From: Leptasterias polaris
Taxonomy: Eukaryota > Echinodermata > Asteroidea > Forcipulatida > Asteriidae
Length of the DNA stretch: 64,000 bases
Direction of reading: 5' to 3'
NCBI GenBank assembly: GCA_037783415.1
Contig: JAZGTN010000068.1
Location: forward strand, 3,162,001-3,226,000
The notes below the pieces were generated by a model. It searched no databases. It was not told the origin of the DNA and worked only from the letters and a program-made list of their open reading frames with translations. The first letter of the stretch is position 1, and every line of letters begins with the position of its first letter. The position numbers and the translations under genes are program-made. Positions 12,701 through 25,320 of this stretch are shown here, one piece after another.

Positions 12701-15174
12701 CAGAGGATGCTCACATCTGTCAATGGTTGATGATGTGACCAGAGGATGCTCACATCTCTCAATGGTTGATGATGTGACCAGAGGATGCTCACATCTGTCA
12801 ATGGTTGATGATGTGACCAGAGGATGCTCACATCTCTCAATGGTTGATGATGTGACCAGAGGATGCTCACATCTCTCAATGGTTGATGATGTGACCAGAG
12901 GATGCTCACATCTCTCAATGGTTGATGATGTGACCAGAGGATGCTCACATCTCTCAATGGTTGATGATGTGACCAGAGGATGCTCACATCTCTCAATGGT
13001 TGATGATGTGACCAGAGGATGCTCACATCTGTCAATGGTTGATGATGTGACCAGAGGATGCTCACATCTGTCAATGGTTGATGATGTGACCAGAGGATGC
13101 TCACATCTCTCAATGGTTGATGATGTGACCAGAGGATGCTCACATCTCTCAATGGTTGATGATGTGACCAGAGGATGCTCACATCTGTCAATGGTTGATG
13201 ATGTGACCAGAGGATGCTCACATCTCTCAATGGTTGATGATGTGACCAGAGGATGCTCACATCTCTCAATGGTTGATGATGTGACCAGAGGATGCTCACA
13301 TCTCTCAATGGTTGATGATGTGACCAGAGGATGCTCACATCTCTCAATGGTTGATGATGTGACCAGAGGATGCTCACATCTCTCAATGGTTGATGATGTG
13401 ACCAGAGGATGCTCACATCTCTCAATGGTTGATGATGTGACCAGAGGATGCTCACATCTCTCAATGGTTGATGATGTGACCAGAGGATGCTCACATCTCT
13501 CAATGGTTGATGATGTGACCAGAGGATGCTCACATCTCTCAATGGTTGATGATGTGACCAGAGGATGCTCACATCTCTCAATGGTTGATGATGTGACCAG
13601 AGGATGCTCACATCTCTCAATGGTTGATGATGTGACCAGAGGATGCTCACATCTCTCAATGGTTGATGATGTGACCAGAGGATGCTCACATCTCTCAATG
13701 GTTGATGATGTGACCAGAGGATGCTCACATCTCTCAATGGTTGATGATGTGACCAGAGGATGCTCACATCTCTCAATGGTTGATGATGTGACCAGAGGAT
13801 GCTCACATCTCTCAATGGTTGATGATGTGACCAGAGGATGCTCACATCTCTCAATGGTTGATGATGTGACCAGAGGATGCTCACATCTCTCAATGGTTGA
13901 TGATGTGACCAGAGGATGCTCACATCTGTCAATGGTTGATGATGTGACCAGAGGATGCTCACATCTGTCAATGGTTGATGATGTGACCAGAGGATGCTCA
14001 CATCTCTCAATGGTTGATGATGTGACCAGAGGATGCTCACATCTGTCAATGGTTGATGATGTGACCAGAGGATGCTCACATCTCTCAATGGTTGATGATG
14101 TGACCAGAGGATGCTCACATCTGTCAATGGTTGATGATGTGACCAGAGGATGCTCACATCTGTCAATGGTTGATGATGTGACCAGAGGATGCTCACATCT
14201 CTCAATGGTTGATGATGTGACCAGAGGATGCTCACATCTCTCAATGGTTGATGATGTGACCAGAGGATGCTCACATCTCTCAATGGTTGATGATGTGACC
14301 AGAGGATGCTCACATCTCTCAATGGTTGATGATGTGACCAGAGGATGCTCACATCTCTCAATGGTTGATGATGTGACCAGAGGATGCTCACATCTGTCAA
14401 TGGTTGATGATGTGACCAGAGGATGCTCACATCTCTCAATGGTTGATGATGTGACCAGAGGATGCTCACATCTCTCAATGGTTGATGATGTGACCAGAGG
14501 ATGCTCACATCTCTCAATGGTTGATGATGTGACCAGAGGATGCTCACATCTCTCAATGGTTGATGATGTGACCAGAGGATGCTCACATCTCTCAATGGTT
14601 GATGATGTGACCAGAGGATGCTCACATCTGTCAATGGTTGATGATGTGACCAGAGGATGCTCACATCTCTCAATGGTTGATGATGTGACCAGAGGATGCT
14701 CACATCTGTCAATGGTTGATGATGTGACCAGAGGATGCTCACATCTCTCAATGGTTGATGATGTGACCAGAGGATGCTCACATCTCTCAATGGTTGATGA
14801 TGTGACCAGAGGATGCTCACATCTGTCAATGGTTGATGATGTGACCAGAGGATGCTCACATCTCTCAATGGTTGATGATGTGACCAGAGGATGCTCACAT
14901 CTCTCAATGGTTGATGATGTGACCAGAGGATGCTCACATCTGTCAATGGTTGATGATGTGACCAGAGGATGCTCACATCTCTCAATGGTTGATGATGTGA
15001 CCAGAGGATGCTCACATCTCTCAATGGTTGATGATGTGACCAGAGGATGCTCACATCTCTCAATGGTTGATGATGTGACCAGAGGATGCTCACATCTCTC
15101 AATGGTTGATGATGTGACCAGAGGATGCTCACATCTCTCAATGGTTGATGATGTGACCAGAGGATGCTCACATC
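9715..15174. repeat. Giant 39-bp minisatellite, 140 units
   Basis: The array is exactly 5460 bp, which is 140 units of 39 bp. Each unit reads TCTCAATGGTTGATG, then ATGTGACCAGAGG, then ATGCTCACATC. Units differ almost only at one position, C or G in TCTCAA/TGTCAA; about 48 carry G by hand count, and one (near 11701) has an extra change. There are no indels. Because 39 is divisible by three and the unit has no stop in several frames, open frames over 1,800 codons exist on both strands. These are by-products of the repeat. The array lies in what is probably the last intron of the MEIS-like gene. Confidence 0.97.
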
Positions 15175-15430
15175 TGTTTAATGAACTAACAAACATCGTT
15201 CAGTTAGTTCCTTTTTACTTTTTGTGATTAATGAACAAACGGATATCACTCAGTTAATTCTGTTTGATTTCTGTGGTTGATAAACTATCTTATCAGTCAG
15301 TTAATTCCTTTTGACTTCTGTGGTTAATGAACTAAAAGATATCAGTAAGTTAATTTCTTTTGATTTCTGTGGTTAATGATCTAACATATCAGTAAGTTAA
15401 TTCCTTTTTTTTACTTTTGTGGCTAATGAA
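15175..15430. repeat. About 64-bp diverged tandem repeat, 4-5 units
   Basis: Directly after the giant array a different unit recurs: GGTTAATGAACTAA, then ATATCAGTAAGTTAATTCC, then TTTTGACTTCTGTGG. The copies differ by many substitutions, so this array is older than its 140-unit neighbour. Confidence 0.75.
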
Positions 15431-15481
15431 CAAATAAGTAACCTTAGAATCCACCGCACCAATTCATGAGTGTATTTGAAG

Positions 15482-15589
15482 ATGTTTGTGAGTCTTGATG
15501 CTTTTGCCTGCCACCCTTACTCCATGATTTCCCATCATGCATCACTGCACATTGGGTCACATGGTGGTGGGGTCGACCACAATAATTAA
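15482..15589 (+). pseudogene. Decayed duplicate of the MEIS-like terminal exon
   Basis: About 75 bp at 15510-15585 match 17965-18045 (CATCATGCATCA, TTGGGTCACA, GGTGGTGGGGT are shared). The reading frame is preserved: it encodes HPYSMISHHAS followed by GSHGGGV and a stop at 15587-15589. The counterpart in the real exon is HPHSMMMSHHAS, then GSHSGGV. One codon has been lost relative to the main copy. The similarity fades on both sides and no convincing acceptor is placed, so I call it a relic. An alternative terminal exon is possible. Confidence 0.55.
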
Positions 15590-16558
15590 ACAATTAATGT
15601 GTTATCAATGTAACCTGTGAGGAAAAATGTTACTTGTGTCACACGTTCAAGTATAAGCAGATGGTATTTAAAGTGGTTAAACTTTTCAGAAAGTGTTTGC
15701 GCACTGATTAGCTCATAATTCAGTTATAAGAATCCTTAACTCTTGAAACAAAGAAAACAACAATGATTCTAATTGTGTTGTAAACCCATTCATTGGTCCA
15801 GTGGTTGTTATGGGCAACAGAGACGTATGGACAAGTTGAAATGTCTATGAACGTCAAGCCCTGTAACTGATTTGTAGAATGTGGATGTTTATAAAAAATG
15901 ATTGTACACTATGTAATGCATTGATATGAACAAGCATTTCCACCATGCCATTTGTCTAAAGTCTTAAATCATGGTACCAGCATCAATGTCTGTTGTCTGA
16001 ATCTCTGTCTTCAATAGTGAAAAAGAACCAGAGAACTCTGTTGCCTCAATTTGGTTACAATGATATGACTTGGGAAATGAACAGACAAGATGGTTGAACC
16101 ATGATATAAATGTGACTATACTTTAGCCTGAAACTGCACAAGATTGCATGAGTTGTTAGAATGCTGAATGTCATGATGAAGACATCCTGCAGTAATGTAT
16201 GCATGGTGCATGACAGTACAGCTTTTATATAGAGGTGATGAGTCTTACAAATGCTGCTTATAAATTGTTGTGATTTCGTTTTTATTACATGCAACCTTTT
16301 TTCTCACAGGAACTTGTAATCTTGGTTGATTTTCATTGGAGCTGCTTAACTTAAACATAGTTAAAAGTTAAAACCGGGAGCAGAAAATTGAATTTGTCAC
16401 TTATATAAGGGTATTTGTGGGGGTTAGAGGGAAGATGGGTGCATGGGTACTTTATGTTACCAAGCATTATTTGCTTTAAGAGTTGGCGCAGACTCTTGGT
16501 GCTAACTCTGTGAGCAGAGAATGGTTCAGTGCAAGTTAGCAGTAAGCATCATCTTGAA
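15590..16558. other. Noncoding spacer
   Basis: Unique-looking AT-rich DNA between arrays; no exon or repeat recognised. Confidence 0.45.
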
Positions 16559-17130
16559 ATTTGTTGCTCAATAGGCCTATAGGGTATTGTGGGATTAGCA
16601 AGGGATATCTATTTGTTGCTCAATAGGCCTATAGGGTATTGTGGGATTAGCAAGGGATATCTATTTGTTGCTCAATAGGCCTATAGGGTATTGTGGGATT
16701 AGCAAGGGATATCTATTTGTTGCTCAATAGGCCTATAGGGTATTGTGGGATTAGCAAGGGATATCTATTTGTTGCTCAATAGGCCTATAGGGTATTGTGG
16801 GATTAGCAAGGGATATCTATTTGTTGCTCAATAGGCCGATAGGGTATTGTGGGATTAGCAAGGGATATCTATTTGTTGCTCAATAGGCCTATAGGGTATT
16901 GTGGGATTAGCAAGGGATATCTATTTGTTGCTCAATAGGCCTATAGGGTATTGTGGGATTAGCAAGGGATATCTATTTGTTGCTCAATAGGCCTATAGGG
17001 TATTGTGGGATTAGCAAGGGATATCTATTTGTTGCTCAATAGGCCTATAGGGTATTGTGGGATTAGCAAGGGATATCTATTTGTTGCTCAATAGGCCTAT
17101 AGGGTATTGTGGGATTAGCAAGGGATATCT
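16559..17130. repeat. 52-bp minisatellite, 11 units
   Basis: The unit begins ATTTGTTGCTCAATAGGCCT and continues ATAGGGTATTGTGGGATTAG. The span is 572 bp, exactly 11 units. Copies are almost identical; one has GGCCGAT instead of GGCCTAT (near 16837). Confidence 0.95.
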
Positions 17131-17167
17131 GGGGTGGCGCAGACTCTAACTCTGGTGCAAAATGCTG

Positions 17168-17607
17168 CAGTAAGCAACATGCAGAGATCCTAAACTCATT
17201 CATGCATTGTTCAGTAAGCAACATGCAGAGATCCTAAACTCATTCATGCATTGTTCAGTAAGCAACATGCAGAGATCCTAAACTCATTCATGCATTGTTC
17301 AGTAAGCAACATGCTGAGATCCTAAACTCATTCATGCATTGTTCAGTAAGCAACATGCAGAGATCCTAAACTCATTCATGCATTGTTCAGTAAGCAACAT
17401 GCAGAGATCCTAAACTCATTCATGCATTGTTCAGTAAGCAACATGCAGAGATCCTAAACTCATTCATGCATTGTTCAGTAAGCAACATGCAGAGATCCTA
17501 AACTCATTCATGCATTGTTCAGTAAGCAACATGCAGAGATCCTAAACTCATTCATGCATTGTTCAGTAAGCAACATGCAGAGATCCTAAACTCATTCATG
17601 CATTGTT
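17168..17607. repeat. 44-bp minisatellite, 10 units
   Basis: The unit begins CAGTAAGCAACATGCAGAGA and ends CATGCATTGTT. The span is 440 bp, exactly 10 units. One unit has CATGCTGAG instead of CATGCAGAG. Confidence 0.95.
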
Positions 17608-17693
17608 TTCTTAATAGATTTTTATTTCTCGTTCTTTTCTAACAGTTAGTATTTTTCACAGGAATGGGATTTACAGTTTGGAAAGTTGTTGAA

Positions 17694-17803
17694 CATTGAC
17701 TGTATTTGTGTTTTGAACTTACTCATTGACTGTATTTGTGTACTTACTCATTGACTGTATTTGTGTTTTGAACTTACTCATTGACTGTATTTGTATTTTG
17801 AAC
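17694..17803. repeat. 30-bp tandem repeat, 4 units, next to a splice acceptor
   Basis: Units of CATTGACTGTATTTGTG followed by TTTTGAACTTACT repeat four times; the second is shortened by 5 bp. The array ends about 15 bp before the acceptor of the MEIS-like terminal exon, so it overlaps the polypyrimidine/branch-point zone of that intron. Confidence 0.85.
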
Positions 17804-17819
17804 TATCTTCTTTATGTAG

Positions 17820-18085
17820 GAAGTCAAGGCATGATGGGTAATGACATGATTGGCCAATCAGCAGCAGTCTCTGGTATGGGCATGCCTCCCGTATCGGGTG
17901 GTTCTTCTTACTCACACTCCACCCAGCTCCATCCCTCAATGCACTCCCAAGCCATGATGCTCGCCGGCCACCCTCACTCTATGATGATGTCTCATCATGC
18001 ATCAGGGCACGTTGGGTCACACAGTGGTGGGGTTGGCCAATCATCACCTAGTCTCCTAAACCACAACGACTCGGTCACAGCATAA
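17820..18085 (+). CDS. MEIS-like TALE homeobox protein, terminal coding exon (partial gene)
   Basis: A 3' splice site (TTTATGTAG) precedes an open stretch of 88 codons ending at TAA 18083-18085; the exon enters in phase 1. The product is rich in Met, His, Ser and Gly. Its order of motifs resembles the MEIS1/2 C-terminal tail: a GMGM stretch, a TQLHPSMHS stretch, a HPHSMMM stretch and a QSSPSLLN ending, compared with the family's GMSM, TQLRHGPPMHS, HPHHPAMMM and QSPTMLN. MEIS proteins are TALE homeodomain transcription factors that partner PBX and HOX proteins; this tail lies after the homeodomain. The homeodomain exons would be 5' of this window. The low-complexity composition makes the call tentative. 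No symbol is given because the orthologue is unproven. Confidence 0.5.
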
Positions 18086-21000
18086 TCAACAACAACAACA
18101 ACATCAACAAACTAAAAGAACAACCTAGAAGGTTAACCTAGAATGGCCATTGCAGATGAGAGACTCTGTCAACACCATTTGTAAATAACTGTCTGACATC
18201 TACTCGTATTGAACTTAACTTGTGATATATCATGGTACTTGCTCTAGCACTTTTTGCAACTTGAAAATCCTGTTGGTAAGTGTCAAGTTACTGCATGCAC
18301 CATAAACAAAGCCCATTTTACACAAATACTCTGAAATGATTTTAGGATGGTCATAGGAAACACAGTGGGGGGGGGGGGGGGCTCGTTGCTCTTCTACAAT
18401 GTGTTTACTGTCAAGTTCTGGCCTTATACATGTTTTACAAACACTCAAGGATTTATTACAAATGTCAACTGTTGTCATAAATAGGCTTTTTGTCTTTGGG
18501 TCAGAATTTTTTTGTTTTTGTAGATTGCCCTTTGCATTCAGAGTTTCTTATAAGACATAAACTGACTACAAAAAGATGTATGTAGTTCATTGTAAGCCTC
18601 TAGTGGTCAATTAAAGTTGATGTAGAGATAGAAAGCATCTCAAGGCTTTCTGTTCCAAGAGAAAACTTTGATCTGTCTTTTCAGGATTTGTAATGATTTG
18701 AAATCATGACCCTGCATAATGAAAATAGTGATGAGCCAGAAACGACCCAATTCTGAGAGTGGGACCAATGTATGTGATGTTACTTACTTACCAACAGGAT
18801 CCAGTCTGGATAAAAACCAACACTCATAACTTCTACTGCACTCTCCCTGATTTTATATGATAATGGACTTGGGGGAATGCCAAAATAGTTTTTGTTATTT
18901 TATAAAATTTTTCTTTTTACTCTGTTCGGAAAATGAATGTACACAAGGACTAATATTCTTGCCAAAAAACATTTTCAAAATGTTGTTTCATCGTGTAAAC
19001 CATACGCATCATATTTTTTTACAACCAAAATTTACGAGGTAAACAGAAATAAAATATTTGGAACAAACTACTTGATGATAAGAAATCATGTACTTTTTGC
19101 CGTTTCAGGAATCAGTTTACATACAAAGCTGTAAAAAACATAAAAGAAAAGAAGAAGAAAAGTAAAGAAATTATAGTTTGTGTTGCAATCAAAACATTGA
19201 TGTGAAGAAGTCATAGTGTCAAAGAAGAATGTCACTAATTGAAATAATGCGCTGAGAAACTAAATTCAAGTACTGTGATATATTTAGGATTGCCATATTA
19301 ACTGATACTAATTGAACTTGATCCTATTTGGCTAACACCAACTCTTTACATTGCAAAAGATTGAAACTGAAACTTTTGATGCACAGTGAAGGAAAGTGTC
19401 TTCTCTCACACAAACTCTTGGTGTCTGACTTTGTTGTGAATGGCTTCAAAACATTGTTGTAAAAACCACCATCTATAATGTACAGAAACATTCATTGCTT
19501 AATTCATTGCACTGTATTCAGTTAAAAGTCGTAATTCAAACGCCACTTTGTATTCTATGCACATTTCTTGACATTTTGAAGTTAACAAGGACTTCTGGTA
19601 ATGTTGGTTCCAGCAATGCTGGAGTGGATAATTTGGGGAGAATAAAAGAAGAAATGTCGAATTTGCCCAATTGTGTGTTAACCCAATTCATCTGATATCA
19701 TCACACCATTTTGTGAGTCAGGTTGGTTATGTGTTTCTGTACCTTACAGTGCGTTGACCATGAACAGATGGTAGCTGCTAGTAAGGTGATGTCAGTATGA
19801 TGGGTTTATACATCTAGTTATCATAGCTCTGACCTAAATAAGCAAGACCATTTCTTACTGATGTCTGGGTTAAATATTATAGTGAACATCATTGTGGTAA
19901 CATTTTAAGCAACATATGGCTGGAATCATTAATGCAAATCACACCAGTAGAGATCTATTTATGTTTGTAGCCTCTTTTGGAGTATTCTTAATTATGTATC
20001 ATCTAAACCACTTCCAAGTCATAATTAGCTTTGCTCTTTAATTTTTTTACCAAACAATTTTTCTCATTTCTTTCTGACATGAAAGTATAGCAAAGACATT
20101 CTTTTCTAAACAATTTAATAAAATATTTTGTGCCAACTACAAATACGTGCCAAGAGAATCCCTGGTTTTTACAATCTGAACTCACATACGGTGCCAACAA
20201 GTACAAATTAAAAGTCTACCACATAGTCGGTAACAAATCATCACCTAAAACATTTTCTTTTTTGATTCCACGTGGTCACTCTTTAAGCCTTACATTGATC
20301 CTATATATTTTGTTGTCAACAAAAGATGTTTGTTTTGAAATTGAAACTTATCTGGGGGCAGTTTGATAAAATGCAGATTTTCTTAACATTTCTGGTTGTG
20401 AACACATTATTAAGCTAAAATCCTTGTAAATAAATAGTTGTTGTTTTTTACTCTGATCAACCTGGAGTGCTTGCTAGGTTTATTCAATTGAAACATAGAT
20501 TGTGTGCCCACTGAAAGTGGTTTTTCGGTGCAACCTTTTTTATGGAGATCTTTTGAACTTGTTTTTTTAGTTCCCACAAAATCCAGACAAAGTAGGAAAC
20601 ACCTTAGAATGTTTGATATTTTAGAATTCTTCTGATTGTTAAGTTTGCAAAAAATAAGTTAGTGGCCTGACGTTTTGACCCAAGCAGAGTCTTTCTCGAA
20701 GGCTAAAATTAATGACAACACAACACAACACAACACAACACAACACAACACAACACACATACAAGCAGACAAGAGTTGCAAGAGTAGTCAAGTGGAAATA
20801 CATGAATAGAGAGAGTGGAGGGAGAAAAGCAGAAAGCATTCAGGGAAGGCAGGGGGTAAGCAGGGATTATGAAGACAAAGGGGGGGGGGGGGGTTATGAA
20901 GGGAAGGGGATAGCTTGACCACAAGAAGTTGGGAACACAAAGGACAAAATGGAAGGTTTGAAGAGAGGTAAATAATTAGTTAATACAATGTAGGGCAGAC

Positions 21001-24000
21001 TAATAAAGTGGATATCTGTGTGGGAAAAGGAGAAGGCAAAGACAAAAGGTTATTAGTCATTTCCTTGGATATTCAAACCATGGGGCTGAGTGGTCTTAAT
21101 GCGCCTTATCCAAAGTTTTTCCCTACTTGTTAAGTTTCTATGATTCAAATATTGACAGTTTTGTCAACAGAAAATGGGTTCTTTTTCTGGATTTTGAGGG
21201 AACAAATAAAAAGATATCTTGAAATTAAGGCTAAATAGTAGAGTTTAAAATCTATATTTCTCAGTAAAGTACAGAATCAATTCCAATTGGGATGGTCTGG
21301 ATACTTAGTACATTGCCCACCTATATATAAATGTTTTTATGATTTATTATTTTGTTTTCCCATTTTGTCAAAATACTTATCTCATTTTTATGAAAATGTT
21401 TTCAAAGTTCAAATAAGATTTTGATGATATTTATATTCTTTTTGTGACATGGAAGCGATTAACAACTAAACTAGTTTGTGATGACACCTTGTGTAAAATC
21501 TCTGTTGTAAGTAAAGTTCAGAATATAAAACCAGTGGTTAACTTTATATTTCAAACAGAAACTCTCTTTTGTCATCAGAAAATGATGTCAGAAATACACA
21601 TACCCACAAAAGAGATTTTACAGACAGTGTAACTCATTAGGCTGTCATCATGCAGTCCTTCCAAGTAGTCTTATTTCAAACTTATCCAATTTAAGAGAAC
21701 GCTTGATGTAAATGTGTTACTAGCACCAATCGTACTATGACATGTTTCAATACCCTCTCTCACTGTAAACATATTATGATGCATAAATATACTACCTTAT
21801 AAGCATATCAGCAATTTTCAGGGGCAATTTCTATAATAAATGTGGAGAATTTTAGGACTGATATTAATTACTCTTCCAAAAACCAAATTTAAAGTTACCT
21901 TAAAACTGATTATCTTTATTGATTAAAATATCGAGTAAGGAAATTTTTGCTTTCAATGAAAAGGTTGGTTTGATTATTGTAAAGAATTACTCAAGAAATT
22001 GGTCAAAAGTGTAAAAAAGGAGTATGTTTATGTTGTATTGACATTTGTAGTACCGTTGTGTGTTGGTCTATCTATCTGTTTGTGTGTTTTTGTCATAGAA
22101 ATAAACCTTGGAAATGTTGAGCCTAATTGTTATCTGGTTCTGCTGTGGACGCCCTCTATGTCAGCTGTAGACATAAGAGTATCAATACCATTTGACATGC
22201 ATGTATGGCAAAGTTGGCTAAAATGGCAGCATGCATGAATTGCTTCAAAGCAGATATGTACTGATAACTAACAACATTCTCAATGTTTTATTTCTATGGT
22301 TTCACCACACAAACTTTGTAAGTCCCTGAAACTTTGAAAGACAAAAAAAGTGTGGTCTTTTCAATGGCAACTTCACAAGTGAAGTTTTCTGCATTTGAGA
22401 GTGCATTTTTACATACCAGCATTGCATAACAAAGTATTGCCCTGGATGAGTCTTGTCTTATTTTTAACAGTGTACTTGAAGTATTGGTGCTTGTAAAACT
22501 AAATAGGTTAATTTGAGTTGAGATATATGTTACTTTCTTTGATGAGTGTGGGAATGTGGGAAAAATGAAAGATTTCATTTTATTCAATGTGTGGATAGAG
22601 ATACAGCATTTTTAAGTTTCAAGATTTATAGTAAGTCTACTTTTCCCATTCATTTGAAATGAACTTGTGTGAAATGGAAGATATGTTTTCTTGCCAATCT
22701 GTTGGTGATGTATTATGTAACCCACCCATTTATTCTGTCTTTGATTGACATTGGACACTAGACAGCATTATTGTTTTTTCTTGAAAATTCATGGAAATGT
22801 TCCTCAAGAAATGAAAATGATTTCTGTATGATATATTTATTTATGCAGCAAAGTTACCAGATAGTTAACAAGAAATGTACATGACAATTTGACTGGTTTA
22901 CCTATAAGCAAAGTATTCTTTTGCAAATTAATTTGCCTATGTTAGCTCTGTGGATTTGTACGTCATTTTGTCTCCTCATTTCTGATTGGAAGATGAGACA
23001 CATCAGGTTTGCACAAGTCAGTATAAAAACCTTGGCCCAAATTGTTGAGCTGTTTAAGCTAAAATCTGCTCTATCAGTGCTTTGCAAAGTGATTGGTGTG
23101 AGCAGCCCAAAAGAAATAGGAAACTTTAGATCACTAGGTGGAAACAGGCAGATCAAGTCATGTTTTCGTTTGTTTTGCATTTCTAAGAACAATATATTTA
23201 CGTGGTAAGTCTGCTGCCACCTATTGGCCTAGAAGTCTATCTTTTGCACTTGATGATACTTTTGATTTGAAGTCATGTGTCGGTACTATTCTCACTTGGG
23301 TAATATGTTATGGGCTAGATTGGACAATGGATGTTTATACTCTACAGTGTAATATTATAGAATGATTTTGATTATTATTTTGTACTTTTTATCAGTTTTT
23401 GCTTTCCCACCTCTATTAATACAGAAAGTGTTTTTAAAAGAAATCTTGGTCACAAAGTATTATTGCTTTTTTAACTCCATTTAAGACTTTTGGATTGTCA
23501 GTGTTTGAGTAGTTTAATGTTTGTATTTATAGATTCAGAGTGAGGGGGGGGGGGGGGGGGTTATTTAACAAATGTTGATATTAGTTGAGGACATTGTCCG
23601 ACCCAAATAAATCAGTTCAAGATATACAAAAACCTGCATATTTGGATTTGCCAAATGTGTGTGGTTGTATTCATTGTGTATTACATTGATTGAATATGCT
23701 ACCTCTATTACTTATAATGTATCCAGAGATGATGGGTTTATCTGGGAGAAATCTTAGTAACTAGGGACAACAACAAAGTTGTGTCACATTCAGCTTTTTA
23801 AAAATGGTGTGCATCTTTGATGAAGTATCAATAAATACAAAATAATTTGGGAACCTATACAGACATTTCAAAAATGTTACAGCTTTGGTAAAACGAGGAA
23901 GAATTGATTAATACTTCCCAAGAATTACAACAATCAAATAGAAAACATTTTCATGTCGTCTTTGTTCATGATACATTAAGGAAAAATGGTTATTAAGTAA

Positions 24001-24837
24001 CGCATTGCACCATGTGATGAAATCAGGACTTTCATTCATCCAATTAAATTGGAAACCAGAAAAATGTATTGGGTAATTTCTAACAGTGTACACACCATTT
24101 GCTGAATTCTTACATAATCCCTTTTTTTGACGAACACTTTGTGTGTAACTTACATTTCCTCCATGGGCAGAGTGTTTTTTTCTTAGTTTTTCTTCTTACA
24201 AATATTTATCAAATTAATTTGAGTATTTTTTGAGGCTCATGCCTGGTCTGAGAGGCAGTATTCAAGGCCTTTCAAATTGGTTGCTGCCAGTATGTTATTG
24301 TCGTAGATTCTTTCTAATTGTTTAGTATGTGTAAACACAGATTCTTAATTTAAATACAATTTGTGAATGATTTTTCTAATTATTTAAACAAAAATCTAAC
24401 CTCTAGTTTTGTTCAACTGAAGAGGTGTCTTTTAACAAAGTTGTTTAAGTAGAAGTGCTTAAAGCTAAATGGTGTTTCTTCTGTGTTGTTTGTAGATTGA
24501 TGTACATTGTTAGTTGGTTCTAATGTAACATTTATATGCCACTGTTGGTTTTTTCTTTTTGGGCCCCGCTGTATCTTTTTGTAAGTGTCTTTAAGAGCTA
24601 GCATGTATAACTATGCCTTTATTTGTTTAATTTTTTCTCCCTGCTACATTTTTCCTGTTTTTTTGTCATGTTATAGCTTTGGACGCTAGTATATAGAAGC
24701 ACACAAGCTGTAACTATCAGTGATATATAATAAACTGTTGTTATTTAACAGACATTTTGTGTGTGTTGATTTGTATTCATTTATCCAGTGACCAGAAAAT
24801 GTTTTCTCAGAACCAACACTTTTTTTATGGAAAGAAT
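18086..24837 (+). other. Probable long 3'UTR and intergenic DNA
   Basis: No exon is recognisable on either strand. The interval includes an AACAC pentamer microsatellite (about 20715-20757), poly-G tracts near 18367, 20881 and 23544, and several AATAAA hexamers. The best poly(A) candidate is near 24729, listed separately. Whether the transcript runs that far cannot be decided from sequence. Confidence 0.4.
24729..24775 (+). terminator. Candidate poly(A) signal for the MEIS-like gene
   Basis: AATAAA at 24729-24734 is followed about 20 nt later by a GU-rich stretch (TTTTGTGTGTGTTG), the usual arrangement of a strong polyadenylation site. Earlier AATAAA hexamers (for example near 20426) are also possible. 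Confidence 0.35.
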
Positions 24838-25080
24838 TGATGTGTCGTGGCCAAGCTGTTAAGAGCACTCGACCCAAACTGTAGTGTTTCTGATCCGGGT
24901 TCCAGTCCCGGATACTTAGTCCCGGATACTTAGTTCCGGATACTTAGTTCTTAGTTCTTTGTCCTTGGGATGGGACATTAAGTCATAGCCGTAGGTTCCA
25001 TTTACTAGAATTGGTAGTTATTGTGGAAGAGTAGGGGTTAACCCCGGTGTTTCTGGTTCACATAGCAAGCAACCTCATTT
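24838..25080 (+). mobile_element. tRNA-headed SINE, copy A (degraded)
   Basis: The head TGTGTCGTGGCCAAGCTGTT with TAAGAGCACTCGAC resembles box A of a tRNA, and GGGTTCCAGTCCCGG resembles box B with its stem. The body contains TTTGTCCTTGGGATGGGACA and GCCGTAGGTTCC, then GTAGGGGTTAACCCCGGTGT. The same parts recur in copy B at 26450. A CCCGGATACTTAGT segment inside the copy is locally repeated. Confidence 0.7.
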
Positions 25081-25204
25081 GCAGGTTTCCTCAGGCTTGT
25101 GAGCTACAGTGATGAAGTTCATTTTGGCATCCCTACATCGAGCTTGTGATAACATTTCGCCGTACATGTACATTTTGTCGTCCTGGAGCCAGCCGCAAAA
25201 GTAC

Positions 25205-25320
25205 CTGGTACTATCCGTGTTCTCGTTGCGACTGTTTTTTAAGACATAGAAACACGAATGGAACAGTTCGGGACCGATGAAAAACCTTGTTTAAGCCGGG
25301 GTCTTGAATCTTCCGAGCTC
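25205..25320. repeat. Dispersed repeat, copy B (partner at 7700-7835)
   Basis: TACTATCCGTGTTCTCGTTG through TTTTTTAAGACATAGAAAC to CGGGACCGATGAAAAACC aligns with the copy near 7.7 kb in the same orientation. No coding potential is evident. Confidence 0.7.

Noticed and set aside
9662..15227. Open frames of about 1,830-1,850 codons on both strands across the giant array
   Set aside because: They arise because the 39-bp unit is divisible by three and stop-free in several frames. Frames exist on both strands at once, with no domains, no constraint on codon positions and no splice signals.
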